Shown here: piece after piece, positions 49,690 through 60,179 of the stretch
Position numbering within the stretch: the first letter of the stretch is position 1
Layout of the letters: the number at the start of each line of letters is the position of its first letter
NCBI GenBank assembly: GCA_964462035.1
Contig: CAYXAP010000041.1
Coordinates: 1 to 64,000, forward strand
Source: UBA1660 sp964462035
Lineage (GTDB): Bacteria; Myxococcota_A; Polyangia; Polyangiales; Houyiibacteriaceae
DNA length: 64,000 nt
Direction: 5' to 3'
Position numbers and translations under genes: made by a program
Notes under the pieces: model-generated
Told to the model about the DNA's origin: nothing
Seen by the model: only the letters and a program-made list of their open reading frames with translations
The model's database searches: none

Positions 49690-50804
49690 GGGCTCGGACC
49701 TCCGCTGGCGGCGGCCAGCGCGTCCACCGGCGGCGAAGAGTCCTCGTCGGACTCGACGGCTCGGGGGGGCTCCTCCTCGCCGGTCTCGGAGACCAGCTCG
49801 GCGATCCAGCTCCATTGCCGGCTCCGCTCGCAGAGGGCGATGAAGAGCACGGTCATCGGCACGGAGAGCAGTGCTCCGCCGACGCCCCACACCCAGCCCC
49901 AGAAGACGACGCTGAGCAGCACGACCAAGGGTGAGATCTTCAGCGCGTGGCCCTGCACCATCGGCTCGAGCCACTGGCCGATGGTGACCTGCACCACCGT
50001 GAGCACGGCGAGGACCGGGAGGGCGAAGGCGCCACCGCCCTGGGTCAGCGCGACCAAGGTGGGGGGCACGACCGCGACGAGCGAGCCGATGTTCGGGATG
50101 AAGTTGAGCAGGAAGGCGACGACACCCCAGAGCGCGGCGTCGCGGACGCCGAAGGCCCAGCAGGCGATGAAGGTCCCCGCACCGGTCAGCACACTCATCA
50201 CCACGCGGGTCCACATGTAGCGGCGGAAGCGCGAGGTGACGCCACCGAGGGTGGAGATGAGACCCGGTCGCCGGTCTTCCAAGACGGCGACCGCGCGATG
50301 ACGCCATCGGCCGGCCTCGGAGACGGCGAAGACCGTGAACATGGTGGACAGGAACGCGACGCTCGCCGAGAGCGCGAAGGTGCGCAGCGTCCCCTGTGCC
50401 ATCGAACGAAGCTGCTCGGGATCGGGGTCGAAGGCGCTCGCGAGCGCCGGGAAGTAGCGCTCCTGCTCCTTCGCGAAGGCAGCGATCGAGCGGGCGTAGG
50501 TGTCGACGTTCGCGACGAAGCCCCGAAGGGCCCAGTAGAGCAGGCCCACGAAGCTCGCCACGATGAGCGCGAGCGTGGCCAGGGTGCCGATGATGGCGAC
50601 GACCCGATGGGTGCGCCGAGCGAGCCAGGAGTGGACTGGCCAGGTGAGGATCACGAGGAAGGCCGCGATCGCCAGCGGCAGCGTGATCATGGCCGTGGCG
50701 CGCAGGGACGCGATGAAGATCGCCGCGCCGATGATCGGCAGCGAGAAGGCCGCGGCGTGCACCAGCCGGCTCCGGCGGCGCTCGAAGCGGGTCTTGCCGG
50801 GCAT
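49686..50804 (-). CDS. AI-2E/TqsA-family membrane permease
   Basis: A 372-residue protein of the AI-2E exporter family: about eight membrane helices, the family's C-terminal segment 'LLNFIPNIGSLVAVVPPTLVAL' and 'EPMVQGHALKISPLVVLLSVVFWGWVWG', with the Pro/Gly pattern shared by TqsA, YdiK and YtvI. These proteins move small molecules or ions; a true AI-2 role is not implied. I chose ATG 50804, which has GGAG eight bases upstream; an in-frame ATG at 50924 would add a Pro/Thr-rich leader. It is coupled to the small downstream gene. The promoter faces the kinase gene at 51077. Confidence 0.9.
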   Translation of the reverse strand: MPGKTRFERRRSRLVHAAAFSLPIIGAAIFIASLRATAMITLPLAIAAFLVILTWPVHSWLARRTHRVVAIIGTLATLALIVASFVGLLYWALRGFVANVDTYARSIAAFAKEQERYFPALASAFDPDPEQLRSMAQGTLRTFALSASVAFLSTMFTVFAVSEAGRWRHRAVAVLEDRRPGLISTLGGVTSRFRRYMWTRVVMSVLTGAGTFIACWAFGVRDAALWGVVAFLLNFIPNIGSLVAVVPPTLVALTQGGGAFALPVLAVLTVVQVTIGQWLEPMVQGHALKISPLVVLLSVVFWGWVWGVGGALLSVPMTVLFIALCERSRQWSWIAELVSETGEEEPPRAVESDEDSSPPVDALAAASGGPSP

Positions 50805-51076
50805 GGCCACGCTCCGATCCTCCGGATGAGCGTACGCATCGGTCCGCCGGGGCCGAGGGGAGGTCCCGTTCGTGGAGGGTGAGGGCGCGAGAGCGTGCTC
50901 CGCGGTGCCGGTGGTGGCGCTCATCGCGAGAATACAGAGCAATTCCGATGCCACCGACGATCGTCGGAACACGGTGTGCCGGATCGAGGCGTTGCGACCG
51001 CGATCGTGGCGGGTTGCCCCAGCATCAGAAAGTCGGGGTGGCGTTCGGGCGGGTGAGGTGCTCCACTCCCGACCGG

Positions 51077-52336
51077 ATGTCCAAGCCCCTTCGGCGCCGT
51101 GCCCGACTGGGCAAATACCTCCTCGACAAGCGTCTCGGAGAGGGGGCGTATGCCCAGGTGTGGCGAGCCCGGGACACGGTCGAGGGCCACGTGGTCGCCC
51201 TGAAGCTCGTCTTGCCCGAGGGCATCGAGGACATGGGCGCCGACCGGGTGGTGCGAGAGGCCCGCGTGGCGTCCCACCTGGACCACGCGAACGTGCTGCC
51301 GGTCCTCAACGCCGATTGGATCGACGACTACTTCGCGCTGGCGACGAGGCTCTGCAAGCACAGCCTGGACGAGCATCGACCAGCGAAACGCTCACCAGCG
51401 ACGGCGCTCAAGATCCTCACCGACGTCGCCGCTGGGCTCGCCCACGCGCACGAGCGCGGCGTGCTCCACCGGGACATCAAGCCCGAGAACATCCTCATCG
51501 ACGACGACGGAACGGCGCTGGTGTCGGACTTCGGCTTCGCGCGCTGGCACGAAGAGAAGACGCTCACGCAGTGCGGAACGCTCGGCTACATGGCGCCGGA
51601 GCAGGCCTACGGGAAAGCAACGCCGGCGTCCGACGTGTTCTCGTGGGGGCTGGTGGCGTACGAGCTGCTCTCCGGCGCATTGCCGAGTTGGCCCTTCGAG
51701 TGGCCGTTGGTGCAGAACGAGCGCTTCATCAAGCGAGTGCCGCCACCCTACCGGCCGGTGATCCGCACCGCCATCGCCTTCAACCCCGGCGACCGTTACC
51801 CCTCGGCGGTCGCGCTCCTCGAGGCGCTCTTGGAAGCTGGGCGCAGCGTGGAGGAGCGGCGCGGCGAGGAGCTGCCACCCGCCCGCGAGGTGCTGGCAGA
51901 GACCTTCGCCGCCCACCATGGCGCGTCCCTCCGGATGCGCTTCGCCTGCCGCCGATGCGGGGGGGCGATCGCAGAGGCGATGCGCCACTGCCCCTGGTGC
52001 AGCGCCACCGACCACAGCTTCCGCGAGATCAGCGGCTTTCCCCTCTTCTGCCCCAACTGCGAGCGAGGCGTGCGACGAGAGTGGAACGCCTGCGGATGGT
52101 GCGGCACCCGGCTCGAGGGCAACGGCCACAAGGCGCCGAAGGATCCCCGCGCCAGCCGCAGCTGCGCGAAGCGTGGCTGCGAGGGCGAGCTCCGCCGCTT
52201 CATGCGCGCGTGCCCGACCTGCGGGTCGCGCGAGCGGCGGCCGTGGCGCGGCCCGGGGCTACCGGACCGCTGCCACCGCTGTGAGGGGCCGACGAACGAC
52301 GAGTACTTCTACGCCTGTCCGTGGTGCGGCGCGTAG
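51077..52336 (+). CDS. Ser/Thr protein kinase with four C-terminal zinc ribbons
   Basis: A 419-residue soluble kinase. Catalytic domain about 10-270: glycine loop LGEGAYAQVW, Lys43 (VALKLV), HRDIKPEN (Asp133), DFG (Asp151), GTLGYMAPEQ. All key residues are present. From about 290 the chain has eight Cys pairs in order (291/294, 305/308, 325/328, 339/342, 363/368, 379/382, 399/402, 414/417), enough for four zinc ribbons, as in proteins that scaffold or bind nucleic acid. No membrane helix follows. The ATG at 51077 begins the kinase domain; an upstream in-frame extension is nonsense. The zinc part may sense or recruit a substrate. Confidence 0.9.
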   Translation: MSKPLRRRARLGKYLLDKRLGEGAYAQVWRARDTVEGHVVALKLVLPEGIEDMGADRVVREARVASHLDHANVLPVLNADWIDDYFALATRLCKHSLDEHRPAKRSPATALKILTDVAAGLAHAHERGVLHRDIKPENILIDDDGTALVSDFGFARWHEEKTLTQCGTLGYMAPEQAYGKATPASDVFSWGLVAYELLSGALPSWPFEWPLVQNERFIKRVPPPYRPVIRTAIAFNPGDRYPSAVALLEALLEAGRSVEERRGEELPPAREVLAETFAAHHGASLRMRFACRRCGGAIAEAMRHCPWCSATDHSFREISGFPLFCPNCERGVRREWNACGWCGTRLEGNGHKAPKDPRASRSCAKRGCEGELRRFMRACPTCGSRERRPWRGPGLPDRCHRCEGPTNDEYFYACPWCGA

Positions 52337-52341
52337 CGCGC

Positions 52342-54180
52342 TCAGGCGCTCTTCTTCTTGCCTTCGTACATCTCGTCGATGAGGTCCGTGTAGCGCTCCT
52401 GCACCGGGCCGCGCTTCACCTTGAGTGAGGCGGTGAGCAGACCGTCTTCGACCGTCAGCATCGGGATGATGCGGAAGTACTTGATGGTCTCGTACCGGGC
52501 GAGGCCCTCGTTGACCTCGTCGATGTGCTTCTGGACGGCGTCGCGGACGGCGTCGCTCTGCGGGTCGTTCGAGCTCCCGGTCTGCTTGGCCCACTCGTCG
52601 AGCTCCTCCGGGTCGAGCGCGACGAGCGCGGTCGCGTAGTTCCGGTAGTCGGCGACGGTGATGCACTCCTGGATCATCGGCAGTCGCTTCACGCGCTCTT
52701 CGAGCTTCGCGGGCGCGATGTACTTGCCGCCGGAGGTCTTCATGAGCTCCTTCTTCCGACCGGTGATCTTCACGAAGCCTTCGGAGTCCATCGACCCGAG
52801 GTCGCCGGTGTGGAACCAGCCCTCGTCGTCGAAGGCCTCGGAGGTCGCGTCGTCGCGGTTGAGGTAGCCGGAGGTGATGTTGCCACCCTTGGCGAGGATC
52901 TCCCCGTCGTCGGCGATCTTGATCTGTACGTCGGGGAAGGCTTGCCCGACGGTGCCGAGACGGAAGTCGTGGGGGCGGTTCGAGGTGAGCCCCGGACAGG
53001 TCTCGGTGAGCCCGTACGCCTCGAGCAGGGTCAGGTTGCAGGCGATGAAGAACTCGTGAACCGGCACGCTGAGCGGCGCGGAGCCGCTGAGCAGGATCTC
53101 CGTGCGATCGAAGCCGAGGGTCGCCCGAAGCTTCGAGAGCACCAGCTTGTCGGCGACCGCGAGCTTCAGCTTCAGGAAGAAGGGGAGCTCCTTGCCGCGA
53201 CTCTTGTAGGGTACCGTCGCCTTGCCGGTGTCGAGCGCCCAGCCGAAGAGCTTCTGGCGGATCGGCGGCGCGCCGGCGACCGCGGTCTGGATCTTCGCGA
53301 CCATCTTCTCGTAGACGCGCGGCGCCGCAGGGAAGAACCCGGGGCGGGTCGCCTTGAGGTCGTCGCCGAGCGTCGGGATGGACGAGATGATCGTCGGCGC
53401 GTCGAAGAAGGGCCCAGCGAGCTCGATGAGCCGACCGAAGGAGTGCGCGAGCGGGAGGAAGAGGAAGAGCCCACCCGCCGTGATGCCGGTCCCCTCGAAG
53501 ATGTTGATCTTCTCCACGCTCTCCAGCATCGAGAGCATGTTTCCGTTGGTCTGGATCACGCCCTTGGGCGGCCCGGTGGTCCCGGAGGTGTAGGTGTAGG
53601 TGCAGACGTCGTCCCGCTTCGGCACCGCGGCCCGGCGATCGATCTCGTCCTGCAGCTCCCCCAGCTTCTCGGCGCCACGGGCCTCGAGGTCGGCCAAGCT
53701 CTCCCAGTCGTCCGCAGGCTCGATGCCCTCGGGGTTCATCACGACGATGTGCTTCAGCTTCACCCGGTCGGCGGCGTACTCCTCCTCGAAGAAGGTGAAG
53801 CCCTTGCGCATCTCACGAACCTTCGCGAGGGCCTCGGCATCGCTGACGATGGCAACCACCGCCTCCGTGTCGGTGTGGAGGTAGCCGACCTCTTCGGGCA
53901 GCAGCGTCGAGTAGACCGGTACGGTGCGCAGTCCGGCGGATAGGCAACCGAAGTCGCAGGCGATCCACTCCGGGCTCGGCTTGCCCATGATGGCGATGGC
54001 GGCGCGGTCGGGGACGTCGGTCGCGGAGAGCACACCTGCCGCGATGTGGGCCATGCGCTGACCGAGCTCGCGCCAGCTGGTGTCCTTCCACATCGAGCCG
54101 TCCTTGGCTCGGATCGCCGGTCGATTGGGCGACTTGGCGATACGGTCGGCGATCATCGAGGCAACGGTTTCGTGGGCCAT
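52342..54180 (-). CDS. Long-chain acyl-CoA synthetase (AMP-forming)
   Basis: A 612-residue ANL-superfamily enzyme. Signatures: P-loop YTSGTTGPPKGV, A4/A5 motif EAYGLTETCP, A7 TGDLGSMD, A8 'RKKELMKTSGGKYIAPA' and the C-terminal region with the catalytic Lys. The 'SGSAPLS' and 'PLAHSFGR' segments fit the bacterial long-chain (FadD15/ACSL-like) subgroup. It activates fatty acids to acyl-CoA via acyl-AMP. ATG 54180 has GGAG upstream; a GTG two codons earlier is an alternative. It is convergent with the zinc-ribbon kinase, with only five bases between the stops. Confidence 0.93.
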   Translation of the reverse strand: MAHETVASMIADRIAKSPNRPAIRAKDGSMWKDTSWRELGQRMAHIAAGVLSATDVPDRAAIAIMGKPSPEWIACDFGCLSAGLRTVPVYSTLLPEEVGYLHTDTEAVVAIVSDAEALAKVREMRKGFTFFEEEYAADRVKLKHIVVMNPEGIEPADDWESLADLEARGAEKLGELQDEIDRRAAVPKRDDVCTYTYTSGTTGPPKGVIQTNGNMLSMLESVEKINIFEGTGITAGGLFLFLPLAHSFGRLIELAGPFFDAPTIISSIPTLGDDLKATRPGFFPAAPRVYEKMVAKIQTAVAGAPPIRQKLFGWALDTGKATVPYKSRGKELPFFLKLKLAVADKLVLSKLRATLGFDRTEILLSGSAPLSVPVHEFFIACNLTLLEAYGLTETCPGLTSNRPHDFRLGTVGQAFPDVQIKIADDGEILAKGGNITSGYLNRDDATSEAFDDEGWFHTGDLGSMDSEGFVKITGRKKELMKTSGGKYIAPAKLEERVKRLPMIQECITVADYRNYATALVALDPEELDEWAKQTGSSNDPQSDAVRDAVQKHIDEVNEGLARYETIKYFRIIPMLTVEDGLLTASLKVKRGPVQERYTDLIDEMYEGKKKSA

Positions 54181-54275
54181 GTTCACAACACTCCAGGGGC
54201 TGGGGTGAGGACGATGCCCGACCCAGTCGCGAACGACAACCGCGACCTGCTTACGACCGGATCGGAGAGGCGGCC

Positions 54276-55619
<1,344 letters not shown>

Positions 55620-55671
55620 GGTCCCAGCCTATCGCGCCCTGGACGGAGCCGCGTGGCGAATCCGGCCACCG

Positions 55672-57030
55672 TCATTCGCCGACCGCGGCGCGCAACCGAG
55701 CATCGGCGGCAGCGATCGCGCTTCGGGCTCGCCAGACCGCGAGCTCCGCGGCGGCGAGACCCTGTTCGGCGGCGAGGAGCTCGGTGAGCACGGCGCGCCC
55801 GGCCTCGAGCTCGGCCGCGTAGGCCTCGTACGAGCGGCGCGCCGCGCGTTCGCGGGCCTCGGCGGCGGCGAGCCCCGCGCTCGCCGCCTCGAGCGAGGCG
55901 ACGCTCTGGCGAACCTCGAGCCGGACCTGGTCGCTCGACCCTTCGAGGCGCGCCACGAGCGCTTCGCGCTGCGCTTCGGCGCGGCGACTCTCCCGGTTCG
56001 CTCGCGCCACGGCGTTGGGCGACCAGCGCGCGAAGACGCCGAGCTCCCAGCTCCGCTGGAATCGATCCTCGGGCGGGACGACGTTGGCGTTCGGGTTGGC
56101 CACCTCGAAGGCGGCGTAGGTCCCGATGGAAGGCCAGCGGCCGCCACGCGCGGCTCGCGCGCTGGCATCCGTGGCCTCGATCCGCTGGCGGAGCGCTCGG
56201 ATGGCAGGTCGAGCCGCGACGGCGCGCTCGACCAGCACGTCGACGGCGCGAGTCGACGACGCGCTGGGGACGTCGACCGCCCAGCGGGCCGGAGCGACGT
56301 CCATCCAGCTCGCGAGCGCCTCCGCCGCGACCCGAACGTCGGCCTCGGCGCGGGTGATGCGTGCGACGACCTCGGCGAGGTGGGCCTCGGCGTCGAGCAC
56401 CGCGACCTCGCTCGCGAGTCCCGCAGACTGCATGGCGCGGAGGCGCTCGAGCTGCTCGTCGACGCGACGGCGGGACACCGCGGTGACCGCCTGGGCCGCT
56501 CGAGCGTCGGCGTAGGCGAGGTAGGCCAAGGTCGTCGCGAGCTCGACTTCGAGTCGGGCGGCGCCACCATCGTCGGAGGTGGCCTCCGCCTGCGCCTCGA
56601 GCGCTCGGACCGTCGGCAGCACCCGCACGAAGGGGTCGGTGAACGAAGCCTCCACCTGTGCGCGGAAGCGAGTTCGGTTCCGCGGAACGTCGATCGTGAT
56701 CGGACCGGCCGGGCCCTGGATGCTCCCATCGTCGAAGCCGCCGATTCGGGTGTAGGCCGCCTCGACCCGAGCGGTGGGGAAGAGGCCGACGCGCGCGACC
56801 GACGCCTCGGCGCGTGCGGCCGCGGAATCCGCTTCCGACGCGGCGAGGGAGGGCGCGGCGGTGAGCGCTCGGTCGACAGCCTCGTCGAGGGTCAGTCGCT
56901 CACCCTCCGCCAGGGCGATGGCGACCGAGGGCTCCGGCTGCGCGAACGCGAGGCGCGGTGCGATCAGCGCCAGTGCGAGCGCCAGCAGGAGCCAGAGGAG
57001 AGGGCGGAGGGGCGGGTATTCCGTGGCCAT
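55672..57030 (-). CDS. TolC-family outer-membrane efflux channel
   Basis: A 452-residue protein with a signal peptide (hydrophobic 'LLWLLLALALALIAPRLAFAQ'). The mature part has the TolC pattern: two long helical, Ala/Glu/Arg-rich repeats ('EADSAAARAEASVARVGLFPTARVEAAYTR' and 'RAARRSYEAYAAELEAGRAVLTELLAAEQ...'), with beta strands between, forming the trimeric channel-tunnel. It would carry the ABC exporter's cargo across the outer membrane. It is 1 bp after the permease gene. No lipobox is seen. Confidence 0.9.
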   Translation of the reverse strand: MATEYPPLRPLLWLLLALALALIAPRLAFAQPEPSVAIALAEGERLTLDEAVDRALTAAPSLAASEADSAAARAEASVARVGLFPTARVEAAYTRIGGFDDGSIQGPAGPITIDVPRNRTRFRAQVEASFTDPFVRVLPTVRALEAQAEATSDDGGAARLEVELATTLAYLAYADARAAQAVTAVSRRRVDEQLERLRAMQSAGLASEVAVLDAEAHLAEVVARITRAEADVRVAAEALASWMDVAPARWAVDVPSASSTRAVDVLVERAVAARPAIRALRQRIEATDASARAARGGRWPSIGTYAAFEVANPNANVVPPEDRFQRSWELGVFARWSPNAVARANRESRRAEAQREALVARLEGSSDQVRLEVRQSVASLEAASAGLAAAEARERAARRSYEAYAAELEAGRAVLTELLAAEQGLAAAELAVWRARSAIAAADARLRAAVGE

Positions 57031-57031
57031 G

Positions 57032-58111
57032 TCAGCTCTTCGTCTTGCGGAAGGAGAGAACGGACGCCGACAGGAGGGTGACGGCGCAGAGGATCAGCGC
57101 GCCGAGCTCCGGGCCCAGCTCCGAGAGCGAGGCCCCTCGAAAGAGCAGCGCGCGGGTGAGGAACGCGAAGTGCCGCAGCGGGTTCACCCAGGTCAGCACC
57201 TGGAGCCACTCGGGCATCGCGCGGAGCGAGGTGAGCACCCCGCTCAGGAGGATCGCGGGGAGCATGACCAGGAAGCCGGTCATGAACGCCTGCTGCTGGT
57301 TGCGGCTGAGGGTCGAGACCAGCAACCCGAGCGAGAGGGTGGAGACCAGGTAGACGACCACCACGAGCGAGAGAGCGAGCAGCGAGCCCTCGACCGGTAC
57401 GTCGAAGAAGCGAACGCCGACCACCATCGCGAGGGCGAAGTCGACGCAGCCGACCGCCGCGAAGGGAAGGAGCTTGCCCAGCAGGAGCGTGGACCGGGAG
57501 ATCGGCGTGACCAGGACCTGCTCGAGGGTCCCGGTCTCGGACTCTCGGGCCAGGCCCATGGCCGCGACGATGGTGGTGATGAGGAGCAAGAGGATCCCGG
57601 CGATCGCCGGGACCATGTAGGGCGCGGTGTCGAGGCTCGGGTTGTAGAGGATGCGCGACGCGACGGGCGACGCGCTGACGTCGCCGAAGAACCCGCGCGC
57701 GGCGTTCGCGGCAGCCGTCCCGCGGTTCGGGTCGCTGCCGTCGTAGAGCACCTGCACTGGTTGGGGCTCGCCGCGGCCTCCCTGGCGCGCGAAGCCGTGC
57801 GGGATGATCACGACCGCGGTGGCGAGGCCCTCCGTGAGCCGCTGCTCCGCTTCCCGTGGGCTGCTCGCGCGTCCGGCGTCGCGGAGGGTTCCCTCGGCGA
57901 GGAGCGACTCGACCCGGCGACGGCTCGCGCTCGTGTGGTCCTGGTCGACCACGACGGTGGCGATCGAGTCGACCTCGAAGTCGACGGCGAAGGTGAAGAC
58001 GAGGAGCTGGATGGTCGGCGCGATGAGGAGGAGCGCGAGCATTCGCCGGTCGCGGAGCGCCTGACGGACCTCCTTGAGCATCACCGCTCGAAGCTGCTGC
58101 CAGCGGCTCAC
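57032..58111 (-). CDS. ABC-2 type efflux permease (YbhR-like)
   Basis: A 359-residue ABC-2 permease. One N-terminal membrane helix ('LALLLIAPTIQLLVFTFAVDF') is followed by a large periplasmic domain (about 40-190) and five C-terminal helices, with the conserved 'SETGTLEQVLVTPISRSTLLLGKLLPF' loop. This is the YbhR/YhhJ layout. It pairs with the homologous permease at 58108. The GTG start at 58111 overlaps the previous stop (GTGA). The C-terminus ends FRKTKS. Confidence 0.9.
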   Translation of the reverse strand: MSRWQQLRAVMLKEVRQALRDRRMLALLLIAPTIQLLVFTFAVDFEVDSIATVVVDQDHTSASRRRVESLLAEGTLRDAGRASSPREAEQRLTEGLATAVVIIPHGFARQGGRGEPQPVQVLYDGSDPNRGTAAANAARGFFGDVSASPVASRILYNPSLDTAPYMVPAIAGILLLLITTIVAAMGLARESETGTLEQVLVTPISRSTLLLGKLLPFAAVGCVDFALAMVVGVRFFDVPVEGSLLALSLVVVVYLVSTLSLGLLVSTLSRNQQQAFMTGFLVMLPAILLSGVLTSLRAMPEWLQVLTWVNPLRHFAFLTRALLFRGASLSELGPELGALILCAVTLLSASVLSFRKTKS

Positions 58112-59226
58112 GAGGCCTCCCGGGAAAAGCGCGCAGTCGCGAGGCCGAGGATGGCGACCGCGAAGATGGAGAGCGCGGCGAGCTCCGGCCAGAGGACCTC
58201 GAAACCATTGCCCCGGAGCAGGATCCCGCGGAGCACGTCGACGTAGTAGCGCGCCGGGACGATGTGGGTGATCCACTGCAGAGCCACCGGCATGTTCTCG
58301 ATCGGGAAGATGAAGCCGCTCAGGAGCATCGACGGCAGCATCGAGCTCATGGTCGCGACCTGCGTGGCGACCATCTGGCTCCCGGTCACGGTGGAGATCA
58401 GCAGCCCCTGGCCGAGCATGCCGAGCAGGAAGAGGAGCGAGGCGACGACGAGGGTGGGCACGCTCCCTCGGAGGGGGAGCTCGAAGACCAGGAAGCCGAC
58501 GGCCAGGACCAGTGTGACCGCCAGCGCTCCCAGCCCGAGATAGGGCAGGAGCTTCCCGAGGATGACTTCCGCGCGACCGACCGGCGTCGCCAGGAGCTGG
58601 GCCATGCTGCCCTGCTCGATCTCGCGCGCGATGGTGAGCGCGGTCAGCAGCACCGCGATGATCGCGACCACGTACGCCGCGAGCCCCGGGACGATGAACC
58701 ACGCGCTGAGGCCGGCAGGGTTGAAGACGCCGAGGAGCTCGAGCCGCGCACCACCGCCCTCGGGGAGCGGTCCGTCGATCAGCGAGATCAGCGCGCGAGC
58801 GCCGAGCGAAGCGCCCTTCCCCAGCAGCGCGTTGGCGGTGGACCCGTCACTGCCGTCGATGAGGAGCTGGACCTGGCGCTCGGGCACCGGCGTGGACGAG
58901 AAGGAAGCGGGGATCACGAGGATGGCGAGCACGTCGCCGCGTCGCACGTGGTCGTAGGCGTCCGACACCGAATCGGCGCGGTGATGGACGACCAGCTCTT
59001 CCGTCGCGGTGAGCCGGCGAACGAAGCGCTCGCTCTCCGCGCTCCGATCCTGATCGACGACCGCGATCGGGAGCTCATCGATGTCGAAGCTGATCGCGAA
59101 TCCGAAGAGGAGGATCAGCCCGATGGGGACGACCAGCGCAAAGATGAGCGTGCGCGGATCGCGCCGTACGTGGAGCAGCTCCTTGTGGGCGACGGCGAGC
59201 AGCCGGGTGAGCGACGCGCGGATCAC
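58108..59226 (-). CDS. ABC-2 type efflux permease (YbhS-like)
   Basis: A 372-residue paralogue of the next permease: N-terminal helix (PRTLIFALVVPIGLILLFGF), periplasmic domain (about 45-185), then five helices with 'IEQGSMAQLLATPVGRAEVILGKLLPY'. The two permeases form the membrane heterodimer of a YbhFSR-type exporter. GTG start at 59226 inside the preceding stop codon; it overlaps the following gene by four bases as well. No defects are visible. Confidence 0.9.
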   Translation of the reverse strand: MIRASLTRLLAVAHKELLHVRRDPRTLIFALVVPIGLILLFGFAISFDIDELPIAVVDQDRSAESERFVRRLTATEELVVHHRADSVSDAYDHVRRGDVLAILVIPASFSSTPVPERQVQLLIDGSDGSTANALLGKGASLGARALISLIDGPLPEGGGARLELLGVFNPAGLSAWFIVPGLAAYVVAIIAVLLTALTIAREIEQGSMAQLLATPVGRAEVILGKLLPYLGLGALAVTLVLAVGFLVFELPLRGSVPTLVVASLLFLLGMLGQGLLISTVTGSQMVATQVATMSSMLPSMLLSGFIFPIENMPVALQWITHIVPARYYVDVLRGILLRGNGFEVLWPELAALSIFAVAILGLATARFSREAS

Positions 59227-60179
59227 GCTGGGGCCTCCGACGCGCCGAGCGGTCCGCCCTCGACCGTGGCGACGAAGACGTCTTCGAGTGTGGGCTCGAT
59301 GCGCTCGATGGTCAGCGCGTGCGCGCCGCCGGCTCTCGCGGCTTCGCCGAGGCGCCGATCGATGGCCGGCGAGGGCTTCACGTCGCTGGCGAGGAGCACG
59401 TGGGCGCCGCGGCCGAAGATCTCCGCGGCGGCGACCTCCGGGAGCGCCCGCAGGGAGCTCAGGTCGGTGAGACCGGGGGCGGCCAGGCGCATGAGCGCGC
59501 CTGGGACGAAGGTCCGCTTGAGCTCGGCGGGAGTGTCGAGGGCGACGAGCCGACCCGCGACCATGATGCCGACGCGATCGCAGTACTCGGCCTCGTCCAT
59601 GTAGTGCGTGGTCACGAAGATCGTGACCCCCTCCGCGGCGAGCTCCCGGATCAGAGACCAGAAGTCGCGGCGGGACGCGGGTCCGACCGCGGCCGTGGGC
59701 TCGTCGAGGAAGACGACGCGAGGCTCGTGGACGAGGGCGCACGCTAGCGCTACCCGCTGCTGGAGCCCGCCGGGGAGGTCGCCGGTCGAGTGACCGAGGA
59801 GCGGCGCCAGATCGAGGCGATCGACGAGCGCATCGATGCGGGATCGCGCGCGACGACGAGCGAGGCCGTAGGCGCCGGCGAAGAACTCGAGGTTCGCCGC
59901 GACGCTCAGGTCCAGGTAGAGGCTGAAGCGCTGGCTCATGTAGCCGATGGAGCGCTTCACCGATTCGGGGTCGCGAGCGACGTCGTGGCCACCGATCCAC
60001 GCCGAGCCCGCCGAGGGCGCCAGGAGCCCGCAGAGCATGCGGATGGTCGTGGACTTCCCCGCCCCGTTGGCGCCGAGGTATCCGAAGATCTCTCCCTCGC
60101 GCACCTCGAAGGTGACTCCGTCGACGGCGGTGAAGTCGCCGAAGCGTCGGATGAGATCCGTGACCTCGATGATGTTCAC
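59223..60179 (-). CDS. ABC transporter ATP-binding protein (YbhF C-half-like)
   Basis: A 318-residue ATPase with GTG start overlapping the upstream stop. Walker A GANGAGKST, Q-loop in IGYMSQRFSLY, Walker B VVFLDEPT, and H-loop TTHYMDEAEYCDR are present. Two positions are unusual: the signature is LPGGLQQR (Ser to Pro) and the D-loop is AVGPASRR (Asp to Gly). A C-terminal extension (about 225-318) is of the DUF4162 kind that follows these ATPases. It would pair with the ATPase at 60176 and the two permeases. Confidence 0.9.
   Translation of the reverse strand: MNIIEVTDLIRRFGDFTAVDGVTFEVREGEIFGYLGANGAGKSTTIRMLCGLLAPSAGSAWIGGHDVARDPESVKRSIGYMSQRFSLYLDLSVAANLEFFAGAYGLARRRARSRIDALVDRLDLAPLLGHSTGDLPGGLQQRVALACALVHEPRVVFLDEPTAAVGPASRRDFWSLIRELAAEGVTIFVTTHYMDEAEYCDRVGIMVAGRLVALDTPAELKRTFVPGALMRLAAPGLTDLSSLRALPEVAAAEIFGRGAHVLLASDVKPSPAIDRRLGEAARAGGAHALTIERIEPTLEDVFVATVEGGPLGASEAPA

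Noticed and set aside
47932..50220. A very long plus-strand frame opposite the AAA ATPase and the genes after it
   Set aside because: It is antisense to clearly conserved domains and has no start signal; typical of frame shadows in GC-rich DNA.
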